Of a DNA stretch of 39,907 nucleotides, positions 31,401 through 39,493 are shown one piece after another. A program made the position numbers and the translations under genes. The notes under the pieces are model-generated. The model was given only the letters and a program-made list of their open reading frames with translations. It did not search any database and was not told the origin of the DNA. How positions within the stretch are numbered: position 1 is the first letter of the stretch; each line of letters opens with the position of its first letter. This DNA is from an uncultured Clostridia bacterium (GTDB lineage Bacteria > Bacillota > Clostridia > Oscillospirales > Oscillospiraceae): the NCBI GenBank assembly GCA_947307365.1, contig CAMZIY010000005.1, positions 1-39,907 of the forward strand, written 5' to 3'.

Positions 31401-32288
31401 TCAGTTGACGACCCGGACGGTGCAGTCCAGCTTGGTCTCCTTCCCGTCCGCCGTCTTCACCGTGACGGTGATGGTGGCGGTGCCGGGGGACACGGCCTTG
31501 ACCCGGCCGTTGCTCTCCACGCTGGCTACGCCGCTCTTATCGCTGGCGTAGGTAATGGTAGCGCCGTCGCCGGCTCCGTTCACCTTCAGCATGAAGGTCT
31601 CGCCGGTGCCGCTGTGGATGGTGACGTCGCTGTGGCTCAGGCTCAGGCTGCCGCTGGCGCTGCCGTTGCCGGTATTGGCAGGGGCGTAGCCCGACACCCG
31701 GACGATGCACTCCTTTGTGACGCCGCCCGCGGTGGCGGAGACCTTGGTGGAGCCATGGTTCACGGCGGTGACCAGGCCGTTTTCGTCAACGGTTGCCACG
31801 TCGGTATCCTCGGAGATCCAGATAATCTTCGCAGTGCTCTGGGCCGGGGAGATGGTGGCGACCATCTGGAAGGTATCACCGGGATTGGACAGGGTAAAGT
31901 CCTCCCGGTTCAGCACGATGGAATTCACCACCGGCTCGGGAGTGGGCTCGGGAGTGGGCTTGGGGGTATGGGTCGGCGCGGGAGACGCGGAAGGATTGGC
32001 TGTTACCGTGGATACGCCGTTGCTGGGAGACGCTGAGACCGCCGGTTTGCTCGTATGGCCGGGCTCCGGATTCCGATCTTTCAGGCTCATGGCCAGCAGG
32101 ACCACCACGGCGAGGATGATCAGGATCAGCACCACCAAACCGACGATGACCTGCCAACGGGTGTTGTTGGCGCCGGAAGCGGTTTTCCCGTCCCGGTTCT
32201 TCTTTGCTCCGCAATAGGGGCATTTGCTGTGGATCGAGGAGTAATGTTTGTCGCAGCGCCCGCATTTTACGTCTTGAAACAGTGCCAT
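31401..32288 (-). CDS. Zinc-ribbon membrane protein with two Big_2 Ig-like domains
   Basis: A 295-residue protein starting at the ATG at 32288 (GGAGGG about 7 nt upstream; an in-frame ATG at 32312 lacks a ribosome site). It has a cytoplasmic zinc ribbon CGRC...CPYC (about 10-28), one membrane segment (VIVGLVVLILIILAVVVLLA) and a Ser/Pro/Thr linker with PKPTPEPTPEP. Two Big_2-type Ig-like domains follow on the outside (about 120-200 with NPGDTFQM and VATVDENGLVTAV; about 215-293 with GVASVESNGRVKAVSPG). It is probably a surface-exposed adhesion or sensory protein; exact role unknown. The first Ig-like domain closely resembles the one in the TPM protein at 25038-26084. Confidence 0.8.
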   Translation of the reverse strand: MALFQDVKCGRCDKHYSSIHSKCPYCGAKKNRDGKTASGANNTRWQVIVGLVVLILIILAVVVLLAMSLKDRNPEPGHTSKPAVSASPSNGVSTVTANPSASPAPTHTPKPTPEPTPEPVVNSIVLNREDFTLSNPGDTFQMVATISPAQSTAKIIWISEDTDVATVDENGLVTAVNHGSTKVSATAGGVTKECIVRVSGYAPANTGNGSASGSLSLSHSDVTIHSGTGETFMLKVNGAGDGATITYASDKSGVASVESNGRVKAVSPGTATITVTVKTADGKETKLDCTVRVVN

Positions 32289-32328
32289 CCCATTCCCTCC
32301 GTTCCGATGCATCTGTTTTTCTGTTTAC

Positions 32329-32357
32329 ATCATACGCCACGTGAGTCTGTTCGTCAA
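32329..32357 (-). promoter_or_regulatory. Promoter of the Big_2 membrane protein gene
   Basis: TTGACG (32357-32352), a 17-bp spacer and TATGAT (32334-32329), 40 bp upstream of the ATG. The -35 box is one arm of an inverted repeat CGTCAA-TGATTT-TTGACG (32352-32369). Confidence 0.7.
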
Positions 32358-32423
32358 TGATTTTTGACGAAAGATCGCGGAATTTGTTCCCAAAAAGGGT
32401 GACATAATCTCTCCTCTCCTCCG

Positions 32424-32452
32424 TTGCGCCGACGCTTCGCTTGTGGTAGACT
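32424..32452 (+). promoter_or_regulatory. Promoter of the glycosyltransferase gene
   Basis: TTGCGC (32424-32429), a 17-bp spacer and TAGACT (32447-32452), 24 bp upstream of the ATG, with GGGAGGG in between. Confidence 0.5.
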
Positions 32453-32476
32453 GGCACGGAGAAGGGAGGGACGGAC

Positions 32477-34015
32477 ATGGAGATGCGGCGGGAACCCGCG
32501 GCTCGGCGGGAGCTGGCTTTTGCCCTGGCGCTTCTGTGCCTGGGGGCCGCCCTGCGCATCCTGGGTCTGGGCTTCTTCCCTCCCGGGCTGAACCAGGACG
32601 AAGCTTCCACGGGCTGCGACGCCTGGGCTCTGCTTGTTTCCGGCGTGGACCGGAACGGGGACAGCTGGCCAGTGCTCTTCACCAGCTGGGGCAGCGGGCA
32701 GAACGCTCTGTATGCCTATGTGCTCCTGCCGCTGATGGCCGTATTCGGACGCAGCGTGACGGTGCTTCGCCTCCCCGCCGCCCTGCTGGGCACCCTGTCC
32801 CTGTTTCTGTTCTGGCGAATGGGCAGGAGGCACGGCGGCCCGGTGATGGGGCTCTGCGCCCTTGGGCTGCTGGCGGTCGATCCCTGGCACCTGCTCATCA
32901 GCCGCTGGGCGCTGGAAAGCAACCTTCTCCCCTTCTGTCTCCTGCTGGGCGTTTATTTTCTGGATCTGGCCCTGGCGGATCGTCCCTGGTGTCTCCTTCC
33001 CGCCGCAGGTGCCCTGGCATTGGGTCTCTACGCCTACGGAACGGCTTTTCTCTTCCTTCCCCTGTTCCTGCTGCCCTGCTGCATCCTGCTTCTGCGGCGG
33101 CGCTTTCCCCTCCTTCCGTTCCTGGCCGCTCTGGGGCTGTTCATTCTGATGGCTCTTCCCATCTTCCTGTGCAATCTGCGGAATCAACTGGGGCTGGAGA
33201 GCATGAAGCTCCTGTGCTTCACCCTCCCCCGTCTCACCCAGACCCGGCAGACGGCCACCATGTCCTTCTCTTTTCAGAACCTGCTGAACGCCCTGAAGCT
33301 GCTGTGGAAGCAATCGGACGGGCTGCCCTGGAACAGCGCCGGTCCCTTCGGTCTGCTTTGGGGGATTCCGGGTCTGGCGCTGTCCCTGGGAGGCCTGGTC
33401 TGTTCCGTATGCCGGATCGCCCGCCGCCAGGGAGAGGATACGGACTATATCGCCCTTTTCTCCCTGGCCGCAAGCCTGATTTCCTGCCTGTTCATCCATG
33501 TCAACGTGAACCGGGTGAACTTTCTCTTTCTCCCCCTGGTATGGTTCCAGGCGGCGGGGCTCAGGGCCCTGCTGGAAGCGCTGCCGATCCTGCGGATCCC
33601 CGTCTGCGTCCTGCTGCTCTGCGCCCTGGTCTTTCTCTGCCGGTACTGCCTGACCCAGCAGCGCGCCGCCCTGGAGCCCGCCTTCCACACGGGGCTCCTG
33701 GAGGCCGTCTCCTCCCTGGAGGAGGGAGATGAGCCGGTGTGGATCACGAACAAAGTGAACATGCCCTATGTATACGTGCTCTTTGCCCGGGGAACGCCCC
33801 CGGAGGAGTTCCAGGCAGACCTGGTCTATGCGGATCCGGATGCCCCGTTCCGCCGCGTGACCCGTTTCAGCCGCTGGTGCTTCGGCAGCGTGCTGCCGGA
33901 GGCGGGGATCTGTATCCTGCCCCTCTCGGAGGCCCGGAAGTACGAGGAGGACGGTTATCTCCGCATCCGGGCGGCTTTCGGTCTTTATGCCGTTGCGGAG
34001 GCGGGAGATTTCTGA
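32477..34015 (+). CDS. ArnT/PMT-like membrane glycosyltransferase (GT-C fold)
   Basis: A 512-residue protein with about ten hydrophobic segments in its first two thirds and a soluble C-terminal part. FPPGLNQDEASTGCDAW near 34-50 contains the conserved acidic residues of the first extracytoplasmic loop of GT39/ArnT enzymes. LLAVDPWHLLISRWALESN near 133-151 is another family-like segment. Such enzymes move a sugar from a polyprenyl phosphate carrier to protein, lipid or glycan outside the membrane. The acceptor is unknown. Start: ATG with GGGAGGG about 8 nt upstream. Confidence 0.78.
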   Translation: MEMRREPAARRELAFALALLCLGAALRILGLGFFPPGLNQDEASTGCDAWALLVSGVDRNGDSWPVLFTSWGSGQNALYAYVLLPLMAVFGRSVTVLRLPAALLGTLSLFLFWRMGRRHGGPVMGLCALGLLAVDPWHLLISRWALESNLLPFCLLLGVYFLDLALADRPWCLLPAAGALALGLYAYGTAFLFLPLFLLPCCILLLRRRFPLLPFLAALGLFILMALPIFLCNLRNQLGLESMKLLCFTLPRLTQTRQTATMSFSFQNLLNALKLLWKQSDGLPWNSAGPFGLLWGIPGLALSLGGLVCSVCRIARRQGEDTDYIALFSLAASLISCLFIHVNVNRVNFLFLPLVWFQAAGLRALLEALPILRIPVCVLLLCALVFLCRYCLTQQRAALEPAFHTGLLEAVSSLEEGDEPVWITNKVNMPYVYVLFARGTPPEEFQADLVYADPDAPFRRVTRFSRWCFGSVLPEAGICILPLSEARKYEEDGYLRIRAAFGLYAVAEAGDF

Positions 34016-34021
34016 TACAAT
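33993..34021 (+). promoter_or_regulatory. Promoter of the NYN protein gene
   Basis: TTGCGG (33993-33998), a 17-bp spacer and TACAAT (34016-34021). The -35 lies in the last codons of the glycosyltransferase gene and the start codon follows 36 bp after the -10. Confidence 0.55.
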
Positions 34022-34057
34022 AACGCAGTCATTCCGACGAAGAAAGGTGGTGAAATC

Positions 34058-34936
34058 ATGACGAACGAGATCAAAAACCTGCGGCTTGCGGTACTCATCG
34101 ACGCGGAGAACGTGCCCCGGAACAGCATGAAGGCGATCATGGAGGAGGCGGCCATCTACGGCACGCCCACCATCAAACGCATCTATGGGGACTGGACCTC
34201 TCCCAACGTGGCTTCCTGGAAATCCCTGCTGCTGGAGAACGCCGTGACCCCCATCCAGCAGTACAGCTACACCACGGGAAAGAACTCCACAGATTCTGCC
34301 ATGATCATCGATGCCATGGATATTTTGTACGAGGGGAAGACCGACGGTTTCTGCATCGTCTCCAGCGACAGTGACTTCACCCGTCTGGCCATCCGTCTCC
34401 GGGAAGCCGGCATGAAGGTCATCGGCATGGGAGAGCAGAAGACCCCCGTCGCCTTCCGTGTTGCCTGCGACAAGTTTATCTATATCGAGGTGATCCGCTC
34501 CGCCAGCCAGACGAAGCAGAAGGAAGCTTCCTCCAAACAGGAAAAGCAGAAATCCACGACCCGGAAAACGACCCGGCAGAAAGCGGAAAAGGAACCGGCA
34601 GAGGGAGAAAAGACGACTCAGGCCAAGGGCCAGGCCAAAGAGGAGCATTCCCCGAAGGAGGATCACGGCAGCGTCAAGAAGGATCAGAAGATCCCGCCGG
34701 AGATCGTGAAGCTCATCGTGGATTCCGTTTCCGATATCGCGGACGAGGATGGCTACGCCTTCATGGGCGAGCTGGGAAATCTGCTGCTGAAGAAACAGCC
34801 GGATTTCGACCCCCGGAACTTCGGTTTTACCAAGCTCACCCAGCTGATCCGCTCCATCGGCCGTTTTGAGATCGACGCCCGGGTGACGGACGCCACAGGG
34901 ACGAAGCACATCTATCTTCGGGATAAGGAAGCCTGA
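34058..34936 (+). CDS. NYN-domain and LOTUS/OST-HTH domain protein
   Basis: A 292-residue protein. The N-terminal NYN (PIN-like nuclease) domain, about 8-150, shows the acidic residues of the active site: AVLIDAENVPR, NSTDSAMIIDAMDIL and IVSSDSDFTRLAIRLREAGMKVIGMG. A Lys/Glu/Thr-rich linker (about 152-208) leads to a C-terminal winged-helix LOTUS/OST-HTH domain (about 212-290: LIVDSVSDIADEDGYAFMGELGNLLLKKQPDFDPRNFGF). NYN-LOTUS proteins are likely RNA-binding nucleases; LOTUS domains have been linked to structured RNA. The ribosome site is AAAGGTGG about 8 nt upstream. The targets here are unknown. Confidence 0.88.
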   Translation: MTNEIKNLRLAVLIDAENVPRNSMKAIMEEAAIYGTPTIKRIYGDWTSPNVASWKSLLLENAVTPIQQYSYTTGKNSTDSAMIIDAMDILYEGKTDGFCIVSSDSDFTRLAIRLREAGMKVIGMGEQKTPVAFRVACDKFIYIEVIRSASQTKQKEASSKQEKQKSTTRKTTRQKAEKEPAEGEKTTQAKGQAKEEHSPKEDHGSVKKDQKIPPEIVKLIVDSVSDIADEDGYAFMGELGNLLLKKQPDFDPRNFGFTKLTQLIRSIGRFEIDARVTDATGTKHIYLRDKEA

Positions 34937-34938
34937 CT

Positions 34939-35781
34939 TTGAAGAAACGAAAAAGGCGGAGGACCGGATGGCGGACCCTGGTCCTCCTGCTGCTCCTGAT
35001 CCTGGCGGCCCTGCTCTGCCGGGATAACCTGCAGGTCCGCACGGTGGACTATGACGTTTCCTGCCGGGATCTGCCGGAGTCCTTCGACGGGCTGAAGATC
35101 CTGCAGATATCGGACCTCCACGGAAGGGACATCCTCACGAAGCAGCTGCTGAGCCGGGCGGAAGCCGCATCGCCGGACCTGATCTTCCTCACCGGGGATC
35201 TGGTCGACGGCGAGGTACAGCTGACCCGGCTGGAACCGCTGATCCGGGGTCTTGCCGCCATCGCGCCCCTGTACTACGTTACCGGGAACCATGAATGGGC
35301 TCTGGCGGATACGGAAGGTTTCCTGCGGGAGCTTTCCGGACTGGGGGTCGCTTTGCTGCGCAACCGCTTCGTGGCCCTGGAACGAAACGGGGACCGCCTG
35401 CTTCTGGCCGGGTTGGAGGACCCCAACGGCTATGCGGATATGAAAACGCCGGAGGAGCTGGCCCGGGAGCTGGAGGCCGCCGGAGGCGGTTTTTCCCTCC
35501 TTCTGGCCCATCGGCCTGAGTTCTTTCCGGACTATGCCGCTCTGGGCTTCCGGGTGATATTCAGCGGCCACGTCCACGGCGGCATGCTCCGTCTCCCCCT
35601 TCTGGGCGGCCTCCTGGCCCCCGGACACGTGCTCTTCCCGGAGTATGACGGCGGCCTGTTCACCCTGGGAGACAGCGTCATGGTCCTTTCCCGGGGCCTG
35701 GCAGGGGTGAACGGCTTTCCCCGGATCTTCAATCCCATGGAGGTACCTGTAGTGGTGCTGCACAGGGAAGAAAACGGATAA
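34939..35781 (+). CDS. Membrane-anchored metallophosphoesterase (YkuE/YaeI-like)
   Basis: A 280-residue protein with a basic N-terminus and one membrane helix (LVLLLLLILAALL), then a calcineurin-like phosphoesterase domain: ISDLHG, LTGDLVDG, VTGNHEWAL, LLLAHRPEFF and FSGHVHGG supply the two-metal ligands. Relatives hydrolyse lipid headgroups such as UDP-2,3-diacylglucosamine or act on cell envelope phosphodiesters; the substrate here is unknown. The start is TTG at 34939 (AAGGAAG about 7 nt upstream), 2 bp after the NYN gene stop. Confidence 0.88.
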   Translation: MKKRKRRRTGWRTLVLLLLLILAALLCRDNLQVRTVDYDVSCRDLPESFDGLKILQISDLHGRDILTKQLLSRAEAASPDLIFLTGDLVDGEVQLTRLEPLIRGLAAIAPLYYVTGNHEWALADTEGFLRELSGLGVALLRNRFVALERNGDRLLLAGLEDPNGYADMKTPEELARELEAAGGGFSLLLAHRPEFFPDYAALGFRVIFSGHVHGGMLRLPLLGGLLAPGHVLFPEYDGGLFTLGDSVMVLSRGLAGVNGFPRIFNPMEVPVVVLHREENG

Positions 35782-35790
35782 GGAAAACAG

Positions 35791-35825
35791 AAGGATCCGC
35801 GCTCCATCCGGGGCGCCGATCCTTT
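35791..35825 (+). terminator. Terminator of the phosphoesterase gene
   Basis: Imperfect hairpin (GGATC...GATCC with inner GCGC/GCGC pairs) followed by TTTTC, just after the stop. Confidence 0.6.
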
Positions 35826-35850
35826 TCTCGCGATCGGGTCCGGAAAAAGT

Positions 35851-35876
35851 CCCGGGGACGGCGTACCGTCCCCGGG
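35851..35876 (-). terminator. Terminator of the transglutaminase/Ig protein gene
   Basis: An 11-bp stem CCCGGGGACGG/CCGTCCCCGGG with loop CGTA, followed on the minus strand by ACTTTTT. A near-identical hairpin ends the related partial gene at 39431-39460. Confidence 0.85.
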
Positions 35877-35914
35877 GCTTCGGTTATCTTTGTGCTTCCT
35901 TGGCGGCAGGTCTA

Positions 35915-36752
35915 TCAGGAGACCGTGATCACGGCGCTGGTCTTATAGACCTTCGTGCCGGCGGCGTCCTTCACGTAGACTCTTACTTTATAGCTCCCGG
36001 CCTTCGTGGGGGTATAGCTGAAGGTGTTCGCGGTGCTGTAGGACCGGGTCTTCACCTTGACTCCGTCCTTGTACAGGATGAAGTAGTACTGCAGCGGCTG
36101 TTCGCTCCCCACCGCCGCGGCGGTCCAGGTGAGCTTCTCCCCCACAGCGGCGGTGGTTTTGCCCGCCTTGACGCTGATGACGGCGGGGGGGCCCAGGGTC
36201 ACCGTGATCTTGCCGCTGGTCTTGCTGACCTTATTGCCGGCGGTGTCCTTCACATAGACCTTAACCTTGTAGCTCCCGGCCTCTGTCGGCGTATAACTGA
36301 AGGTCTTTGCGGTGCTGTAAGACCGGGTCTTGAGCTTGACGCCGTCCTTGTACAGGATGAAGTAGTACTTCAGCGTCCCGGTGCCGCCGGAGGCTGTCGC
36401 CGTCCAGGTGATCTTCTCCCCCGCATAGGCGCTGGTGATGCCCGCCTTGACGCTGGAGATCGTGGGGCCGGCGGCAGTGACCGTCACGGCAGTGCTGGTC
36501 TTATTGACCTTATTGTCGGCGGCGTCCTTCACATAGACCTTTACCTTGTAGCTTCCGGCCTCCGTCGGCGTATAACTGAAGGTCTTCGCCGTGCTGTAAG
36601 ACCGGGTCTTGATATTTGTCCCGTCCTTGTACAGGATGAAGTAGTACTGCAGGGTGCCGGAGCCGCCGGAGGCCGTGACCGTCCAGGTGAGCTTCTCCCC
36701 CACAGCGGCGGTGGTTTTGCCCGCCTTGACGCTGCTCAGCGTCAGAGGAATG
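35915..36752 (-). repeat. Three tandem 279-bp Ig-module repeats
   Basis: The shared marker GACCGGGTCTT starts at 36042, 36321 and 36600, an exact 279-bp (93-codon) period. The DNA is highly similar between copies, so the expansion is recent or kept alike by gene conversion. Confidence 0.85.
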
Positions 36753-38050
36753 CTCAAGCTGTCGGAGGCCACGCTGGCCTGCAGCGGTTTCTGCCCGATG
36801 TAATAGGTCAGCCCGCCGGCGCCGCTTTGGATACCGTAGATATACCCCTTGGCCTGCTCCGCGGAGGTGAGGGTATAGGCCAGGGACATGGCGCCGCCGG
36901 TGGTGAGCTTCCAGATCTGGGTGGGGGTGCTGTAGTAAAACGCGCCTCCCTGGGATGCGATCGTGATGTAGGAATCGATCCAATAGCTGCTTTCTCCCCA
37001 CACGTACCACCGATTCCCGCCTCCCTGGATCGTGACGGCCGTTTCGGAAGCCGCGCCGGAGCTGCGGAAATACACATGGGAAAAGTCGGTGGATCTCGCA
37101 TAGCACATCTTTGTGCCGACCCACTGCACCGACCGGTTGAGGTCTTTCCACCAGTAATTATCGTATTTCGTCGAGGTGCTCCGATCATATACGTATTCCT
37201 GCCTGCCGTTTATCCAGTCGCTGGATTGGTGGGATGCCGCGCACGCTGCCCTGCTGAGGAGGAAATTGACATGATTGCAGCAGCTTTCGCTCCCGTTCGT
37301 GGGATCATCCCAGGTGCAGTCGATATAATACCAGACTGTGGATCCGCTGCTCACCTGGACCATGTTCCAGGAATGATTGATATCGTTGCTGGATATGAAT
37401 TCGCAGGTTAGCCCGGCCAGGTCACAGAGATACTTGAAGGCCTTTGAATACCCGTCGCAGACGGCGCTGCCTTCCACCAGGGCATTGTAGGCACTCGTCT
37501 TGCTGTACGTCCGGTCATACTCGCAGTGGGTGACCAGGTAATCGTGGAGATAGAGGAGCTTTTCGACGTTCGTGCCCTGAGGGAGCCCGGCAATGACGGC
37601 AGAGCAGATATTGTTGAACGCGGTGACGTCGCTGCTTGTATAGGTGGTGTCGTAGACCGGCTTGATCGAGGTGATCGTGTCGCCTGAATAGGCCCAGCTG
37701 AATCCGTTCTGCACATAAAAGAACTCATAGTGGGCGTCCAGCACTTCGTAATACAGGCTGTAGCCTTCCTGAACGGAGAGCCCGTAGGAACTTACGTCGA
37801 TCTCAGCGGAACGGTTTTTCAGTCCCGTCACGATCTTGCTGGTGACGGCTTTTCGGGTCGTTTCGCTGATCTCGTAGGTCTCCGTCCGGATCAGACCGCT
37901 CAGGCGGGTCAGCTTCCCCCGGGCCGCATCCAGGATCCCTCCGCCGCTTCCTTCCGCCGGCGCCGCCGGCTCCGCGGCAAAAACGGCGCCCGGCAGCACG
38001 GAGAACATGAGCGCCAGGGTCAGCAGAAGCGCGAACACTCTTTTTTTCAT
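35915..38050 (-). CDS. Secreted transglutaminase-like protein with three 93-residue Ig-like repeats
   Basis: A 711-residue protein with a signal peptide (about 1-25, AVFAAEP). A transglutaminase-like domain lies at about 130-260, with the triad Cys198 (GSAVCDGY), His226 (INHSWNMV) and Asp244 (YYIDCTWDDP). A middle region of about 180 residues has WYV/YYS-type short motifs like a beta-propeller or DUF5050-type segment. The C-terminus is three copies of a 93-residue Ig-like module (SVKAGKTTAAVGEKLTWT..., YYFILYKDG, TRSYSTAKTFSYTPTEAG, YKVKVYVKDAAG). It probably acts on or binds surface proteins or peptidoglycan. The ATG at 38050 has AGGAGG about 8 nt upstream. Confidence 0.85.
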   Translation of the reverse strand: MKKRVFALLLTLALMFSVLPGAVFAAEPAAPAEGSGGGILDAARGKLTRLSGLIRTETYEISETTRKAVTSKIVTGLKNRSAEIDVSSYGLSVQEGYSLYYEVLDAHYEFFYVQNGFSWAYSGDTITSIKPVYDTTYTSSDVTAFNNICSAVIAGLPQGTNVEKLLYLHDYLVTHCEYDRTYSKTSAYNALVEGSAVCDGYSKAFKYLCDLAGLTCEFISSNDINHSWNMVQVSSGSTVWYYIDCTWDDPTNGSESCCNHVNFLLSRAACAASHQSSDWINGRQEYVYDRSTSTKYDNYWWKDLNRSVQWVGTKMCYARSTDFSHVYFRSSGAASETAVTIQGGGNRWYVWGESSYWIDSYITIASQGGAFYYSTPTQIWKLTTGGAMSLAYTLTSAEQAKGYIYGIQSGAGGLTYYIGQKPLQASVASDSLSIPLTLSSVKAGKTTAAVGEKLTWTVTASGGSGTLQYYFILYKDGTNIKTRSYSTAKTFSYTPTEAGSYKVKVYVKDAADNKVNKTSTAVTVTAAGPTISSVKAGITSAYAGEKITWTATASGGTGTLKYYFILYKDGVKLKTRSYSTAKTFSYTPTEAGSYKVKVYVKDTAGNKVSKTSGKITVTLGPPAVISVKAGKTTAAVGEKLTWTAAAVGSEQPLQYYFILYKDGVKVKTRSYSTANTFSYTPTKAGSYKVRVYVKDAAGTKVYKTSAVITVS

Positions 38051-38133
38051 GGGAAGTCCTCCTTTTCTCAATATCGCAATGGACAGATGTGCCGATCCAT
38101 CGTTTCCGGCTCCGTCTGCAGTCGGCATGCGGT

Positions 38134-39258
38134 TCAGCCCGGTCCGGGAAGCTCGTCTGCGCTGCCCTTCCAGAGGATATCCGCGATGCGGCGGCTGGCA
38201 AAACCGTCTCCATAGGGATTGGAGGCATGAGCCATGGCGTCGTAGGCGGCCCGATCCTCCAGCAGTTCCCTGAAATTGCGGTAGATGGGATCCTCATCGG
38301 TCCCCACGAGGCGAAGGGTCCCGGCGGCGATGCCCTCCGGCCGCTCCGTGGTGTCCCGCATCACCAGCACCGGCTTCCCCAGGCTGGGCGCTTCCTCCTG
38401 GATGCCGCCGGAATCCGTCAGGATCAGGTAGCTGCGGGCCAGGAAATTATGGAAATCCAATACGTCCAGGGGCTCGATGATCCGGATCCGTTCACAGCCC
38501 CGGAGCTCCTCGTCCGCCACCCGGCGGACGGCGGGATTCATATGGATGGGATAGATCGCCTTCACATCCGGATGCTCGTCCATGATCCGGCGGATCGCCC
38601 GGAACATATGGTGCATGGGCTGACCCAGGTTCTCCCGCCGGTGGGCGGTGATCACCACCAGGCGGCTCCCCTTCGCCCACTCCAGCTCGGGATGGGAATA
38701 ATCCTCCCGCACGGTGGTCTTCAAGGCGTCGATGGCCGTATTGCCGGTGACGAAAATGGACTCCGGCCGCTTTCCCTCCCGCAGCAGGTTCTCCCTGGAG
38801 CGGGCCGTCGGCGCGAAATGATAGCGGGCAATGATCCCCACGGCTTCCCGGTTGAATTCCTCCGGATAGGGTGAATCGATATTATAGGTGCGCAGACCGG
38901 CTTCCACATGTCCGACGGGGATCCGGAGATAAAAGCAGGCCAAGGCTGCGGCAAAGGTGGTGGAGGTATCCCCGTGGACCAGCACCACATCCGGCTTTTC
39001 CTTCTCCAGCACTGCCTTGATCCGCTCCAGGATATTCACCGTGATGTCGAACAGGGTCTGCTTTTCCTTCATGATGGAGAGATCATAATCCGGCGTCACC
39101 CGGAAGGTCCGCAGCACCTGGTCCAGCATCTCACGGTGCTGACCGGTAACGCAGACCACCGTTTCAAACTGCTCCGGTCTGCTCTTCAGTTCCAGCGCCA
39201 GGGGGCACATTTTCGTGGCCTCCGGTCTGGTGCCGAAAACCAGCATGACTTTTTTCAT
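38134..39258 (-). CDS. wecB: UDP-N-acetylglucosamine 2-epimerase (non-hydrolysing)
   Basis: A 374-residue cytoplasmic enzyme that interconverts UDP-GlcNAc and UDP-ManNAc for surface polysaccharide or teichoic acid linkage units. The whole family pattern is present: MLVFGTRPEATKMCPL at the start, TGQHREML, VHGDTSTTFAAALA, HVEAGLRTYNI, PYPEEFNR, TGNTAIDAL, TAHRRENLG, YPIHMNP, LTDSGGIQEEAPSLGKPVLVMRDTTERPEG. The family's catalytic Asp, Glu and His residues fall in segments that are all intact. Regulated from its own promoter with a hairpin in the leader. Confidence 0.95.
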   Translation of the reverse strand: MKKVMLVFGTRPEATKMCPLALELKSRPEQFETVVCVTGQHREMLDQVLRTFRVTPDYDLSIMKEKQTLFDITVNILERIKAVLEKEKPDVVLVHGDTSTTFAAALACFYLRIPVGHVEAGLRTYNIDSPYPEEFNREAVGIIARYHFAPTARSRENLLREGKRPESIFVTGNTAIDALKTTVREDYSHPELEWAKGSRLVVITAHRRENLGQPMHHMFRAIRRIMDEHPDVKAIYPIHMNPAVRRVADEELRGCERIRIIEPLDVLDFHNFLARSYLILTDSGGIQEEAPSLGKPVLVMRDTTERPEGIAAGTLRLVGTDEDPIYRNFRELLEDRAAYDAMAHASNPYGDGFASRRIADILWKGSADELPGPG

Positions 39259-39292
39259 GGGCTTTTCTCTCCCGTATTTCCGCCCGTTTCAG

Positions 39293-39327
39293 CGTCTTTC
39301 CGGCTGCCGGACGCCGACGGAAAGACG
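39293..39327 (-). promoter_or_regulatory. Hairpin in the wecB leader
   Basis: A 10-bp stem CGTCTTTCCG/CGGAAAGACG in the 5' untranslated region, close to the expected transcript start. It may stabilise the mRNA or act in regulation; no T-tract follows. Confidence 0.45.
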
Positions 39328-39343
39328 TTTGGCTTTGCTTTTG

Positions 39344-39372
39344 ATTATATCATAGGGGCGGAAAAAGCTCAA
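39344..39372 (-). promoter_or_regulatory. wecB promoter
   Basis: TTGAGC (39372-39367), a 17-bp spacer and TATAAT (39349-39344). It lies about 86 bp upstream of the ATG. Confidence 0.75.
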
Positions 39373-39430
39373 CAGAAATACGCTCTCCGCCCCAATATGA
39401 CGCAGTGGGATCCGGCCCCGGACAGGAAAA

Positions 39431-39460
39431 GCCCCGGGGACGGCATACCGTCCCCGGGGC
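39431..39460 (-). terminator. Terminator of the partial Ig-repeat gene
   Basis: A 13-bp stem GCCCCGGGGACGG/CCGTCCCCGGGGC with loop CATA, followed on the minus strand by TTTTCC. It matches the hairpin at 35851-35876. Confidence 0.85.
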
Positions 39461-39493
39461 CCTGTCAGTCCGGATCTTGCTGCGGCGGATCTC

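Noticed and set aside
32354..34909. 851-codon open frame on the minus strand opposite the glycosyltransferase and NYN genes
   Set aside because: It is antisense to two genes with clear motifs and promoters, with low-complexity Gln/Gly/His content.
35915..36752. CRISPR or transposon repeats
   Set aside because: The 279-bp period is an in-frame protein module of 93 residues.
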